This document shows, in pieces, positions 17,914-26,568 of a DNA stretch of 64,000 bases (position 1 is its first letter; each line of letters begins with the position of its first letter). Origin of the DNA: Thermosediminibacter oceani DSM 16646 (GTDB lineage Bacteria > Bacillota > Thermosediminibacteria > Thermosediminibacterales > Thermosediminibacteraceae). Where the stretch lies: assembly GCF_000144645.1 (NCBI RefSeq), contig NC_014377.1, positions 2,170,001 through 2,234,000 on the forward strand, read 5' to 3'. The translations under genes were made by a program, and so were the position numbers. The notes beneath the pieces were generated by a model. That model was not told where the DNA came from, searched no databases, and worked only from the letters and a program-made list of their open reading frames with translations.

Positions 17914-19620
17914 CTACATCCGATCTGGGGCGGAAATGCCCAGGATCCTGAAGGCGTTCCTCAGGACCTGCTGCACCGCCTTTACCAGCATGAGCCTTGC
18001 TGCGGTCAGGTCCGGGTCGTCGGTCAGCACGCGGCATACGTTGTAAAAGGAGTGAAAAGCGGCTGCCAGTTCCAGCGTGTAATTGGCTATGCGGTAGGGC
18101 GAAAGGGTGGATGCAGCTACCCTTATCTCCCCCGGGAAATCAGCGAGTTTCTTAATAAGCTGGATCTCGGTTTCATCGGTCAGCTTGGAAAGGAGCTTCT
18201 CAAGGTCTTCGGGGGACCTATCCCGGACCTCGGGCACGGCAACGCCCTGCTCGGCGGCCTGCCTGAAGATGCTAGAAATGCGCGCGTGGGCGTACTGGAC
18301 GTAGTATACCGGGTTTTCCTCCGACTGCTTGACCGCCAGGTCCAGGTCGAAATCCAGGTGGGTATCGGCACCCCTCAGGTTGAAGAAGAACCGGGCAGCA
18401 TCCTTCCCTACTTCTTCCACCAGGTCCGCCAGCGTCACCGCCCGACCGGTGCGTTTGGACATGCGCGCGATTTCGCCGTTCCTGTAAAGCCGAACCAGCT
18501 GCATTATTATAATGGTGAGTTTTTCCGGGTCGTAACCGAGAGCCGCCAGGGCTCCCTTCATCCTGGCCACGTGACCGTGATGGTCGGCTCCCCAGATGTC
18601 TATGACCCATTCAAACCCCCGGTCGAATTTATCCTTGTGGTAAGCTATGTCCGAAGCGAAATACGTGGGTATTCCGTTCTGCCTTACGAGCACCTCGTCC
18701 TTGGGCACTCCGAATTCCGTCGCTTTAAACCACAATGCTCCGTCCTTTTCGTAGGTATATCCCCGTTCCGTAAGGAGCCTGATGACCTCTTGCACCTTGC
18801 CTTCATCGTGAAGGCTCCTTTCGGAAAACCATACGTCAAAGTGGACGCCGAAGTTTTCAAGGTCCCGTTTCATGCGATCTATGTTCTTTTTCAGGGCATA
18901 CTCTATAAAATAGGCTCTCCTTTCGGCCGGGTCCACGTGGAGGAAGCGGTCGCCTTCCTTCTCTATCAGTTCCCGCATGTGGTCTTTTATGTCCTCCCCG
19001 TGGTATCCCCCTTCGGGAATTCGACCTTCTAAGCCCAGAAGCTCCAGGTATCTTGCCTCCAGCGAGAGCCCGAAGTTTTCAATCTGGTTTCCGGCATCGT
19101 TTATATAAAATTCCCTGGTGACGTCGTAGCCGGCCATTTCCAGCACCGACGCCAGGGCGTCCCCCAGCGCGGCTCCCCTGGCGTTGCCCATGTGCATGGG
19201 GCCAGTTGGGTTGGCGCTGACGAACTCCACCTGCACCTTTTTGCCCTTCCCGATATCCTGGCGACCGTAAGCGTCGCCTTCGCTTAGAATTACCGGGATT
19301 ACACCGTGGGCCCAGGTGGGGGAAAGGTAAAAATTTATAAATCCCGATCCAGCCACTTCGATCCTCTCTATGCCGGTACCGGAGATTTCCATTCGCTCCT
19401 TTATTATCTCTGCGATCTTTCTGGGCGGCATTTTCGCCTCCCTCGCCGCCGTCATCGCCACATTGGCCGCAAAATCGCCGTGGGCTTCAGCCTGAGGCAC
19501 CTCTATGTTGAATTCCGGTATTTTAGTGAGGTTTATGACCCCGTCGTCAACGGCCTTCTTGAGAGCGGACACCGTCAGTTCCTTCAGCTTATCCTGTATC
19601 TGTGCCTTGACGTCCTTCAT
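17914..19620 (-). CDS. argS: Arginyl-tRNA synthetase
   Basis: 568 residues, normal for the family. Class I signature: SANPTGPMHMGNARG (HIGH-like HMGN) in the first third and MSKRTG (KMSKS-like) later; the N-terminal Add1 tRNA-binding domain and C-terminal DALR anticodon domain (VQYAHARISSIFRQA ... YNVCRVL) are present. It charges tRNA-Arg in the cytosol. The start ATG 19620 has AGGAGG 6 nt upstream. No T-box leader is visible before it. Confidence 0.98.
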   Translation of the reverse strand: MKDVKAQIQDKLKELTVSALKKAVDDGVINLTKIPEFNIEVPQAEAHGDFAANVAMTAAREAKMPPRKIAEIIKERMEISGTGIERIEVAGSGFINFYLSPTWAHGVIPVILSEGDAYGRQDIGKGKKVQVEFVSANPTGPMHMGNARGAALGDALASVLEMAGYDVTREFYINDAGNQIENFGLSLEARYLELLGLEGRIPEGGYHGEDIKDHMRELIEKEGDRFLHVDPAERRAYFIEYALKKNIDRMKRDLENFGVHFDVWFSERSLHDEGKVQEVIRLLTERGYTYEKDGALWFKATEFGVPKDEVLVRQNGIPTYFASDIAYHKDKFDRGFEWVIDIWGADHHGHVARMKGALAALGYDPEKLTIIIMQLVRLYRNGEIARMSKRTGRAVTLADLVEEVGKDAARFFFNLRGADTHLDFDLDLAVKQSEENPVYYVQYAHARISSIFRQAAEQGVAVPEVRDRSPEDLEKLLSKLTDETEIQLIKKLADFPGEIRVAASTLSPYRIANYTLELAAAFHSFYNVCRVLTDDPDLTAARLMLVKAVQQVLRNAFRILGISAPDRM

Positions 19621-19724
19621 AAAAAACCTCCTAAATTGTCAGAATAGTTATCGCCGCCGCATACTACTATTATATATTTTTGCGGAATTTTATGCAACAA
19701 AAAGAGTGGACGGGCCCTCACGGG

Positions 19725-20072
19725 TTACTTCCTGGTATGGGAGTCCCTTCTGGCCCTCTGCACCAGGGCTTCGGCCCTTATCATGGCCGTCTCCAGTTCC
19801 TCTTTTTTCGGCTTTCGCCCTAGATGTTTTTTAAATTCGTTGTTAAATATCTCTATGAACTTATCCATCTTGGCACTGCCCTTGAGGCCCCATTCCTTGT
19901 AGTGTTCTTCAATGTAGTCCACGATGTCCGCCGTCAGGTCCATTATGATGCGGTACCGCCGGTTTTTATTGTACACGCTTATGCCGTAGCCGATAACGGC
20001 CGCTATGAGGGGTTCCATAACCGCTTCGTTGGTGAGGATGTTCCCGATAAACCTGAGCCAGGCCCAGTTCAT
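19725..20072 (-). CDS. Small membrane-anchored protein, holin-LLH-like
   Basis: 115 residues. One hydrophobic segment (about residues 18-34, MEPLIAAVIGYGISVY) is followed by a charged helical tail VDYIEEHYKEWGLKGSAKMDKFIEIFNNEF. The layout of an N-terminal helix plus YxxxxxGxxKxxxVxxxLN-type tail recalls phage holins of the LLH family (Phage_holin_6), but no phage genes are nearby. The function is unknown; it could be a domesticated phage gene or an unrelated small membrane protein. Confidence 0.5.
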   Translation of the reverse strand: MNWAWLRFIGNILTNEAVMEPLIAAVIGYGISVYNKNRRYRIIMDLTADIVDYIEEHYKEWGLKGSAKMDKFIEIFNNEFKKHLGRKPKKEELETAMIRAEALVQRARRDSHTRK

Positions 20073-20171
20073 AAAAAATCCCCCCTCTTAATCTATATTA
20101 TGCAGGGAAGGGGGATTGGGGACCTGTGTATTTTGTTTATTCATAGGCTATTTAATTTCACTTTATGTATA

Positions 20172-20180
20172 TGTTATAAT
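20172..20180 (+). promoter_or_regulatory. Extended -10 promoter upstream of the busR-like gene
   Basis: TGT-TATAAT (TATAAT at 20175-20180) is an extended -10 element; no clear -35 is seen. It could drive the 31-codon ORF and the GntR-type gene. Confidence 0.5.
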
Positions 20181-20197
20181 ACTCGAGGTAATCGATC

Positions 20198-20293
20198 ATG
20201 AAAATCACTTTGTATGACCGAGACCATCGAGCTTGCTTGCAAGAGTTTGTGAGGAAAAAGCCCTTATCAGAGCTGAAACGCAACATAAAATAA
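20198..20293 (+). CDS. Possible 31-residue leader peptide
   Basis: MKITLYDRDHRACLQEFVRK and 11 more residues. GAGGT lies 8 nt upstream and a promoter-like TATAAT 18 nt before ATG, and it ends 17 nt before the next start. No homolog is recognised; it may be an upstream ORF of the regulator gene or a chance frame. Confidence 0.3.
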   Translation: MKITLYDRDHRACLQEFVRKKPLSELKRNIK

Positions 20294-20310
20294 AGCCGGA
20301 GGTATTTTAA

Positions 20311-20931
20311 ATGAATGAAGTGGTAAGACCCAGATACGAATATATCGCCCTTGATATAGCCAGGAGGATTGTCCAGGGGGAATTCAGCGAGGGTGAAAAG
20401 CTATACGGGAGGTCGAATCTGGCCGGGCTTTACAACGTTTCCCCCGAAACTATACGGCGGGCTGTTTCTCTGCTGGAGGATATGGGAGTGGTTTCTTCGG
20501 AGCAGGGTAGAGGTATAATAGTAAAATCGAGGGAGGCCGCGTATAAATACGTAGACCGTTTCAACGAAAAGCAAACTCTGGAATCCCTTAGAAATGAGTT
20601 AACCGAGCTCCTGGAAGCTCGAAGGCGGCTGGACGAAAGGTTCGAGCTAATTTTATTAAAGACCATTGAGTATGCCAACAGGCTGAGAAATATCAACGCC
20701 TTTAACCCGGCGGAGGTTCGGGTGAATGAAGAAAGCAGGGCGGTGGGAAAAACCATATCAGAATTGAAATTTTGGGAAAATACCGGCGCCACAATTATAG
20801 CCGTTAGAAGAGGAGAAGAGCTGTTTCTCTCACCGGGACCCCATTTCCAAATAAAAGGAGGAGATTTTCTGGTGCTGGTGGGAGATGAGGATGTCCTAAA
20901 GAAAACCGATGAATTCTTAAACACCCCATAA
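20311..20931 (+). CDS. busR: BusR-like GntR regulator with RCK_C (TrkA-C) domain
   Basis: 206 residues. An N-terminal GntR winged helix (about 8-75, YNVSPETIRRAVSLLEDMGVV), a coiled coil (about 85-125) and a C-terminal RCK_C domain (about 135-206, GKTISELKFWENTGATIIAVRRGEEL, GDFLVLVGDED). This domain order is that of BusR of streptococci and lactococci, a c-di-AMP-binding repressor of the betaine importer BusA. It lies directly upstream of an OpuC-type osmolyte transporter, and a perfect long inverted repeat covers the transporter promoter. I infer c-di-AMP-responsive repression of osmolyte uptake; ligand binding is not shown by sequence alone. Confidence 0.88.
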   Translation: MNEVVRPRYEYIALDIARRIVQGEFSEGEKLYGRSNLAGLYNVSPETIRRAVSLLEDMGVVSSEQGRGIIVKSREAAYKYVDRFNEKQTLESLRNELTELLEARRRLDERFELILLKTIEYANRLRNINAFNPAEVRVNEESRAVGKTISELKFWENTGATIIAVRRGEELFLSPGPHFQIKGGDFLVLVGDEDVLKKTDEFLNTP

Positions 20932-20944
20932 AATATGGGGTGTT
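20920..20944 (+). terminator. Terminator between busR and the transporter operon
   Basis: AACACCCCATA and TATGGGGTGTT form an 11-bp stem with an AAA loop, followed by ATTATTT. The stem includes the busR stop codon. It separates busR from the opu promoter. Confidence 0.85.
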
Positions 20945-20960
20945 ATTATTTGGCGCATAT

Positions 20961-21002
20961 TTGACTGCGTGACAACTCATATAGTATAATATAAGTTGTC
21001 AC
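20961..21002 (+). promoter_or_regulatory. Promoter and BusR-type operator of the osmolyte transporter
   Basis: TTGACT (20961-20966) and TATAAT (20985-20990) with an 18-nt spacer. A perfect inverted repeat GTGACAACT (20969-20977) and AGTTGTCAC (20994-21002), 16 nt apart, brackets the -10. A regulator bound there would occlude RNA polymerase. The long spacing fits a tetrameric GntR-RCK_C protein. Confidence 0.88.
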
Positions 21003-21025
21003 TAAACGGAAGGGGTGGGGATAGG

Positions 21026-22129
21026 ATGATCCGATTTGAAAATATCACTAAAAAGTACGGGGATACCGAGATAATCAAGGAAATAAATCTGGAGATAAAA
21101 GACAGCGAATTTGTCGTATTAATAGGACCCAGCGGCTGCGGGAAGACCACCTGTTTAAAGATGATAAATAGATTGATCGAACCCACTTCCGGTAGAATCT
21201 ACATAAATGACAAAGACATATCCGAAATGGATGTCATTGAACTCCGGCGGAATATCGGTTATGTCATTCAACAGATAGGTCTTTTTCCTCATATGACGGT
21301 GAGGCAGAATATAGAATTGGTACCGCTGCTTAAAAAATGGCCCAGGGAAAAGAGGGCCGAAAGGGTAAAGGAACTTTTGGATCTCGTAGGCATGCCCCCG
21401 GAAAAGTTTATGGACAGGTACCCAACGGAACTGTCGGGCGGCCAAAAACAGAGGATAGGTGTTGCCCGGGCTTTAGCCGCAGACCCGGATATTATTTTAA
21501 TGGATGAACCTTTCAGCGCTATCGACCCCATTGCGCGAACCCAGCTGCAGGATGAGCTTTACGAGTTACAGCAAAAACTTCATAAAACCATCGTTTTCGT
21601 AACCCATGATATAGACGAAGCATTAAAACTGGCCGATAGGATCTGTATAATGAAGGAAGGTACGGTGGTGCAGTTTGACACACCCGAAGCAATATTGAGA
21701 AACCCTGCCGATGATTTTGTGGAAAATCTTATAGGCAAAAAGCGCATATGGAAACAGCCCGAATACGTAATGGCAGGAGATATAATGATCACCAACCCTG
21801 TTAAAACCTTACCTTCCAGAACTCTGGCGCAGGCTGTCGAGATCATGAGTGAGAGCGGTGTTGATAGTATTCTCGTAGTTGATAAGGAGAACCGGCTTCT
21901 AGGTATAGTTACAGCCGAAGACATAAGAGCCGGTAGGGATAAAGCTAAAAAGCTGGAGGAAATTTATACTCGTAATGTTTTCACAGTAAAACCCGATGAT
22001 TCGATTTTAGACGTGTTGAGGCTGATGTCACAGAAAAATATAGGTTATGTCCCCGTAGTGGATGAAAATAACGTACTCAAGGGCTTGATAACCCGAAGCA
22101 CCTTTGTGAATGTATTGGGTGGGAATTAA
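21026..22129 (+). CDS. opuCA: Osmoprotectant ABC transporter ATPase with CBS pair (OpuCA-like)
   Basis: 367 residues from ATG 21026 behind a GGGGTGGGG ribosome site. ABC motifs: GPSGCGKTT, LSGGQKQRIGVARAL, IILMDEPFSAIDP, FVTHDIDEA. Residues about 255-365 form two CBS motifs (IMITNPVKTLPS ... GIVTAEDIRAG and TRNVFTVKPDD ... GLITRSTFV). In Listeria OpuCA the CBS pair binds c-di-AMP and lowers uptake. It powers import of betaine, carnitine or choline with the permease and binding protein that follow. Confidence 0.93.
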   Translation: MIRFENITKKYGDTEIIKEINLEIKDSEFVVLIGPSGCGKTTCLKMINRLIEPTSGRIYINDKDISEMDVIELRRNIGYVIQQIGLFPHMTVRQNIELVPLLKKWPREKRAERVKELLDLVGMPPEKFMDRYPTELSGGQKQRIGVARALAADPDIILMDEPFSAIDPIARTQLQDELYELQQKLHKTIVFVTHDIDEALKLADRICIMKEGTVVQFDTPEAILRNPADDFVENLIGKKRIWKQPEYVMAGDIMITNPVKTLPSRTLAQAVEIMSESGVDSILVVDKENRLLGIVTAEDIRAGRDKAKKLEEIYTRNVFTVKPDDSILDVLRLMSQKNIGYVPVVDENNVLKGLITRSTFVNVLGGN

Positions 22130-22153
22130 AGGAATAGAGAGGGTGAAACTAAG

Positions 22154-22795
22154 ATGCCGGTAGCAGAATATATAAACTTCATGCTCGAAAGAATGGACGA
22201 TATTATAGTTTTGACCGGACAGCACATTCAACTGTCTTTTATAGCTATAGTGGTTGCCATAGCCATAGGGGTACCGCTGGGCATTCTGATGACAAGGTTC
22301 CCATCAATTTCGTCTTTTATCCTGGGATTAGCCAACGCGGTTCAGGCGATACCGAGCCTGGCATTTCTGGGGTTCCTGGTGCCGATTTTTGGAATCGGAT
22401 CGACTCCCTCGATAGTCATGGTCTCCGCATATGCTTTGCTGCCGATTGTAAAGAACACTTATACGGGCCTCACTGGTATAGATAAAGCCATCGTTGAGGC
22501 CGGCTTGGGTATGGGCATGACCGAACAGCAGTTGATGACTATGGTACGGATACCGATGGCTTTACCCGTTATCATGGCAGGCGTCAGAATTGCAGTCGTA
22601 ATGGCTGTAGGTTTCACCACTTTGGCGGCATTGATTGGTGCGGGCGGCCTCGGCCAGCTTATATACAGAGGAATATCTATGGTCAATAGCCGTATGATCG
22701 TGGCAGGTGCCGTGCCGGCGATGATTTTAGCCCTGGCGATAGATAAAATTTTCTATTTTTTGGAAAAAGCGGTCACCCCAAAGGGAATAAGATAA
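22154..22795 (+). CDS. opuCB: Osmoprotectant ABC transporter permease (OpuCB-like)
   Basis: 213 residues, five to six transmembrane helices and the EAA-type loop ([29 protein letters not shown]). It is a BPD_transp_1 permease matching OpuCB/YehW. Many OpuC systems have two different permeases (CB and CD); only one is encoded here, so it probably forms a homodimer. It starts 24 nt after the ATPase. Confidence 0.92.
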   Translation: MPVAEYINFMLERMDDIIVLTGQHIQLSFIAIVVAIAIGVPLGILMTRFPSISSFILGLANAVQAIPSLAFLGFLVPIFGIGSTPSIVMVSAYALLPIVKNTYTGLTGIDKAIVEAGLGMGMTEQQLMTMVRIPMALPVIMAGVRIAVVMAVGFTTLAALIGAGGLGQLIYRGISMVNSRMIVAGAVPAMILALAIDKIFYFLEKAVTPKGIR

Positions 22796-22832
22796 AATTC
22801 AATCTTTTATAAATGAGTGGGGAGGCGATTTT

Positions 22833-23753
22833 ATGAAGAGAAATTTACTGATGGGAATTTCGGCTGTTTTAATTACGGTTTTGATCGCATCTTGCGGTTT
22901 GGGTGGTGGAGCGAGACGGGGGGCTTCCGGCGATACCATCGTAGTTGGGTCAAAGAATTTTACCGAACAGATCATCGTGGGTAATATGGTAGCTGATTTG
23001 ATCGAAGCCCATACCGACCTTAAGGTAGTAAGGAAAATGAATCTCGGCGGCACCAGCGTATGTTTTGAAGCACTAAAAAGGGGCGGTGCTAATAACGGAA
23101 TAGATGTTTATGTTGAGTACACCGGAACGGGTCTGGTAAATATCCTCGGGATGGAAGCCATAACCGATCCTGACAAGGCTTATGAAACGGTCGCGAAAGA
23201 ATTCAAAGACAGGTGGAATATAGTTTGGCTGGAGCCCTTGGGCTTTAACAACACTTTTACGCTGGCTGTTAAGGAAGATTTTGCAAGAGAACATAAAATT
23301 GAAACCTTTTCGGACCTCGAGAAGATTAGCGATCAGCTGGTACTTGGGGGTACAATGGAATTTATGGAAAGACCCGACGGTTATCCGGGGTTAAAAGAAA
23401 AATACGGTTTTAAATTTAAGGAAACAAAATCCATGGATATAGGGCTAAGATATACGGCGATAGCCAACGATGAAGTTCAAGTGATCGATGCTTTTGCCAC
23501 CGACGGTCTACTGGTCCGCCACAATCTAAAAATACTTCAAGACGATAAACATTTCTTCCCTCCCTATTACGCTGCACCGGTTATCAGGCAGGATGTTCTG
23601 GAAAAATATCCCCAGTTGAAAGATATTCTTAACCAACTGGCCAGCCAGATTTCCGACGAAGAAATGCAGAAGTTAAATTACCTGGTCGATGGAGAAGGTA
23701 AGGAGGCGGCAGAAGTAGCAAAGGAATTTTTAAAAGAAAAAGGATTGATTTAA
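22833..23753 (+). CDS. opuCC: Osmoprotectant-binding lipoprotein (OpuCC/OsmF-like)
   Basis: 306 residues. Lipoprotein signal ending LIASC (Cys about 21), then the type II binding-protein fold with [24 protein letters not shown], the hallmark of OpuAC/OsmF-type proteins, and [14 protein letters not shown]. It captures quaternary ammonium osmolytes outside the membrane. It is the last gene of the opu operon; the metN promoter follows immediately. Confidence 0.93.
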   Translation: MKRNLLMGISAVLITVLIASCGLGGGARRGASGDTIVVGSKNFTEQIIVGNMVADLIEAHTDLKVVRKMNLGGTSVCFEALKRGGANNGIDVYVEYTGTGLVNILGMEAITDPDKAYETVAKEFKDRWNIVWLEPLGFNNTFTLAVKEDFAREHKIETFSDLEKISDQLVLGGTMEFMERPDGYPGLKEKYGFKFKETKSMDIGLRYTAIANDEVQVIDAFATDGLLVRHNLKILQDDKHFFPPYYAAPVIRQDVLEKYPQLKDILNQLASQISDEEMQKLNYLVDGEGKEAAEVAKEFLKEKGLI

Positions 23754-23761
23754 AGAAAGCA

Positions 23762-23790
23762 TTGACAGGACAAAAAAACCATGTTAATAT
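23762..23790 (+). promoter_or_regulatory. metN: Promoter of the SAM riboswitch/metNIQ operon
   Basis: TTGACA (23762-23767), 17-nt spacer, TAATAT (23785-23790), 27 nt before the aptamer. Confidence 0.9.
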
Positions 23791-23816
23791 TTTTATCAAC
23801 AAAAGTGAATAAAAAA

Positions 23817-23933
23817 CTCTTATCAAGAGCAGGTGGAGGGACTGGCCCGATGAAACCCGGCAACCGGCAGCCTAATTTTTCCGGCTGCAGCGGTGCTAAT
23901 TCCAGCAGAACGTTAAGTTCTGGCAGATAAGAG
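23817..23933 (+). promoter_or_regulatory. SAM-I (S-box) riboswitch aptamer
   Basis: CTCTTATC (23817-23824) pairs with GATAAGAG (23926-23933) as P1. Inside are the S-box core AGAGCAGGTGGAGGGA, TGGCCCGATGAAACCCGGCA, the P3 hairpin CAGCCTAATTTTTCCGGCTG and the P4 hairpin TTAAGTTCTGGCAG region. With SAM bound the downstream terminator should form and shut off methionine uptake. Confidence 0.96.
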
Positions 23934-23940
23934 GATTTTC

Positions 23941-23975
23941 AACCCTCTTCGCGCTGTCAGAAGGGGGTTTTTTAT
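23941..23975 (+). terminator. Riboswitch-controlled terminator
   Basis: AACCCTCTTC and GAAGGGGGTT pair (one G-U) and are followed by TTTTTTATTTT, directly after the SAM-I aptamer and 28 nt before metN. Confidence 0.93.
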
Positions 23976-24002
23976 TTTCATTTTGGGAAAGGAGGGTCTT
24001 TA

Positions 24003-25037
24003 TTGATCCGCATCAGAAATCTGACAAAAGTTTACCGCTCGGCTTCGGGGAATGTCAGGGCGCTGGACAACGTCAACCTGGACATAGAAAGAGGCGATAT
24101 TTTCGGTGTTATAGGCCTCAGCGGCGCCGGCAAGAGTACCCTGCTAAGATGCATCAATATGCTCGAAAAACCCACGTCCGGCTCGATAGAGATAGACGGC
24201 GTTGAGATGACCAGGCTTTCCCCCAACGAATTGAAGGAAATGCGGAAAAAAATAGGCATGATATTCCAGCATTTTAACCTGTTGTCATCCAGGACCGTCC
24301 GGGGCAATGTGGCCTTCCCCCTGGAGATTGCGGGCCTTGACAGGGAGACGATCAACAAAAAAGTGGAAAATCTTTTAAAACTGGTGGGGCTTTCCGATAA
24401 GGCGGAAAGCTACCCGTCCCAGCTATCAGGCGGTCAGAAACAGCGGGTGGGCATAGCCCGGGCCCTGGCCAACGATCCAAAGGTCCTGCTTTGCGATGAG
24501 GCGACTTCCGCCCTGGACCCGGAGACGACTCTATCCATTTTGAACCTTTTGAAAGATATCAACAGGCAGCTGGGAATCACAATTGTGCTGATAACTCACG
24601 AGATGAACGTCATCAAACAAATCTGCAACAAAGTGGCAGTAATCGAAAAAAGCCGCGTGGTGGAACAGGGGCCCCTTCTCGAAGTATTTTCAAACCCCAA
24701 GACGGAAACCGCCCGCAATTTTCTGAAATCCATCACTTTATCTCAACTTCCCGAAGATTTAAAAGATAGGATCAGGAACCTGAACCACGGGCACCTGGAA
24801 GGGAAGATTGTCAAAGTCGGCTTTTTCGGGGAAATCACTGCTCAGCCCGTCATATCCGATATCGTAAGAAAATTTGACGTAGACGCGAATATACTCTACG
24901 GAAATATCGACCACATCCAGGGTACCCCCTACGGCACTCTCGTGATGGAGCTGCGGGGGAAGAACGGCGGAGTAGGCGAGGCTCTAAAATACCTGAAAGA
25001 GCTGAGGCTCGACGTGGAGGTGGTTGAAAATGTCTGA
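24003..25037 (+). CDS. metN: Methionine ABC transporter ATPase with NIL domain
   Basis: 344 residues from TTG 24003 (AGGAGG 7-8 nt upstream). ABC motifs GLSGAGKST, LSGGQKQRVGIARAL, VLLCDEATSALDP, LITHEM. The C-terminal 80 residues (about 262-344, GKIVKVGFFGEITAQPVISDIV) are the NIL domain that binds methionine and inhibits the transporter. Under SAM-I control; metI overlaps its end by 8 nt. Confidence 0.96.
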   Translation: MIRIRNLTKVYRSASGNVRALDNVNLDIERGDIFGVIGLSGAGKSTLLRCINMLEKPTSGSIEIDGVEMTRLSPNELKEMRKKIGMIFQHFNLLSSRTVRGNVAFPLEIAGLDRETINKKVENLLKLVGLSDKAESYPSQLSGGQKQRVGIARALANDPKVLLCDEATSALDPETTLSILNLLKDINRQLGITIVLITHEMNVIKQICNKVAVIEKSRVVEQGPLLEVFSNPKTETARNFLKSITLSQLPEDLKDRIRNLNHGHLEGKIVKVGFFGEITAQPVISDIVRKFDVDANILYGNIDHIQGTPYGTLVMELRGKNGGVGEALKYLKELRLDVEVVENV

Positions 25038-25683
25038 AACTCTCAATCTGCTGCTTTTAGCCACATGGCAGACCGTATACATGGTGGCGGTGTCGGTGCT
25101 CATAGCAACGTTCTTCGGGATTCCGCTGGGCGTCCTGCTGATGGTGACCGACAGGGGCCAGATACTGCAAAACGGCCTTTTAAACAAAATCCTGGGCACC
25201 GTCGTTAATATCTTTCGCTCCGTGCCCTTTGTAATACTTTTGATAGTGCTCATACCTTTCACGCGTTGGCTGGTAGGAAAGGCCATAGGGACCACCGCGG
25301 CCATCGTTCCCCTTTCGGTGGCGGCCATTCCCTTCATGGGCAGGCTCATCGAAACGGCATTGAGAGAGGTAGACCGCGGCGTCATTGAAGCGGCCCAGGC
25401 TATGGGGGCTTCACCCTTTCAGATAATAACAAGGGTGCTGATTCCGGAGGCCCTGCCTTCAATAGCCGCGGGAATTACCATAACCACCATAAATCTGGTG
25501 GGATATTCCGCCATGGCAGGCGTAATAGGAGGTGGTGGACTGGGAGACCTGGCAGTCAGATACGGATATCAGCGGTTTATGCTCGATATCATGCTTTACA
25601 CCGTAGCGATTCTGGTTGTTATGGTACAGCTTATCCAGGTTGCGGGAGATTTGTTTGTAAAAAGGCTTTCTAAAAACCGGTAA
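25030..25683 (+). CDS. metI: Methionine ABC transporter permease
   Basis: 217 residues from ATG 25030 (GTGGAGGTGG upstream, inside the end of metN). Five hydrophobic helices and the coupling loop EAAQAMGASPFQIITRVLIPEALPS. It forms the MetI homodimer that moves D/L-methionine across the membrane. Confidence 0.96.
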   Translation: MSETLNLLLLATWQTVYMVAVSVLIATFFGIPLGVLLMVTDRGQILQNGLLNKILGTVVNIFRSVPFVILLIVLIPFTRWLVGKAIGTTAAIVPLSVAAIPFMGRLIETALREVDRGVIEAAQAMGASPFQIITRVLIPEALPSIAAGITITTINLVGYSAMAGVIGGGGLGDLAVRYGYQRFMLDIMLYTVAILVVMVQLIQVAGDLFVKRLSKNR

Positions 25684-25716
25684 ATCCTATAATTTTCAAA
25701 CAGGGAGGAGATTGGC

Positions 25717-26553
25717 ATGAAAAAGATTCTGGCAACGGTTTTAATACTGGGCCTAATAGCAGCCCTGGTGGCGGGTTGCGGTGCGAAACAGGGGACCGCT
25801 CCCGGACAGTCCCAAAGTCAGGGGGGCGATGCAAAAACCACAATAAAAGTAGGCGCTTCACCGGTACCCCATGCTGAGATTCTAAATGTGGTAAAACCCA
25901 TTCTCGAAAAAGAGGGGATCACCCTGGAGATCGTGGAGTTTACGGATTATGTGCAGCCCAACCTCAAGCTGGCGGAAAAAGAGCTGGACGGAAACTTCTT
26001 CCAGCACATTCCGTATCTTGAGGACTTTTCAAACGAGCATAACCTGGATTTAACGTATATTGCTAAAGTGCATATAGAGCCCATGGGAATATACTCGCAG
26101 AAGATTAAAAACCTCGCCGAGTTAAAAGAAGGAGCTACCATTGCCATACCCAACGACGCTACCAACGGCGGGAGAGCCCTGCTGCTCCTGCAGTCGGCCG
26201 GATTAATAAAGCTGAAGCCGGATGCCGGCATCAAAGCCACGGTAGCCGACATCGCCGAAAATCCTAAAAATATCAGGATCTCCGAACTCGAAGCCGCCAC
26301 TCTTCCGAGGGTACTGCCGGATGTGGATGCGGCGGTTATAAACACCAACTACGCCCTGGAAGCGGGACTTGTACCCACTAAAGACGCGCTCTTTATCGAA
26401 TCGGCGGATTCCCCCTATGTCAACATACTGGCGGTACGCAAGGGTGATGAATCGAGGCCCGAACTCAAAAAATTGGCCGAAGCCCTGAATTCACCGGAAG
26501 TCAAAAAATTTATCGAGGAGAAGTACCAGGGCGCCGTCGTGCCCGCTTTTTGA
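25717..26553 (+). CDS. metQ: Methionine-binding lipoprotein
   Basis: 278 residues. Signal peptide with lipobox LVAGC (Cys about 21), a Q/G/S-rich linker, then the NlpA/MetQ fold (VGASPVPHAEILNVVKPIL, EFTDYVQPNLKL, DGNFFQHIPYLEDF). It captures methionine outside the cell for MetNI. Ribosome site GGGAGGAG precedes ATG 25717. Confidence 0.96.
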   Translation: MKKILATVLILGLIAALVAGCGAKQGTAPGQSQSQGGDAKTTIKVGASPVPHAEILNVVKPILEKEGITLEIVEFTDYVQPNLKLAEKELDGNFFQHIPYLEDFSNEHNLDLTYIAKVHIEPMGIYSQKIKNLAELKEGATIAIPNDATNGGRALLLLQSAGLIKLKPDAGIKATVADIAENPKNIRISELEAATLPRVLPDVDAAVINTNYALEAGLVPTKDALFIESADSPYVNILAVRKGDESRPELKKLAEALNSPEVKKFIEEKYQGAVVPAF

Positions 26554-26568
26554 GGCGGGGTGATTTCA

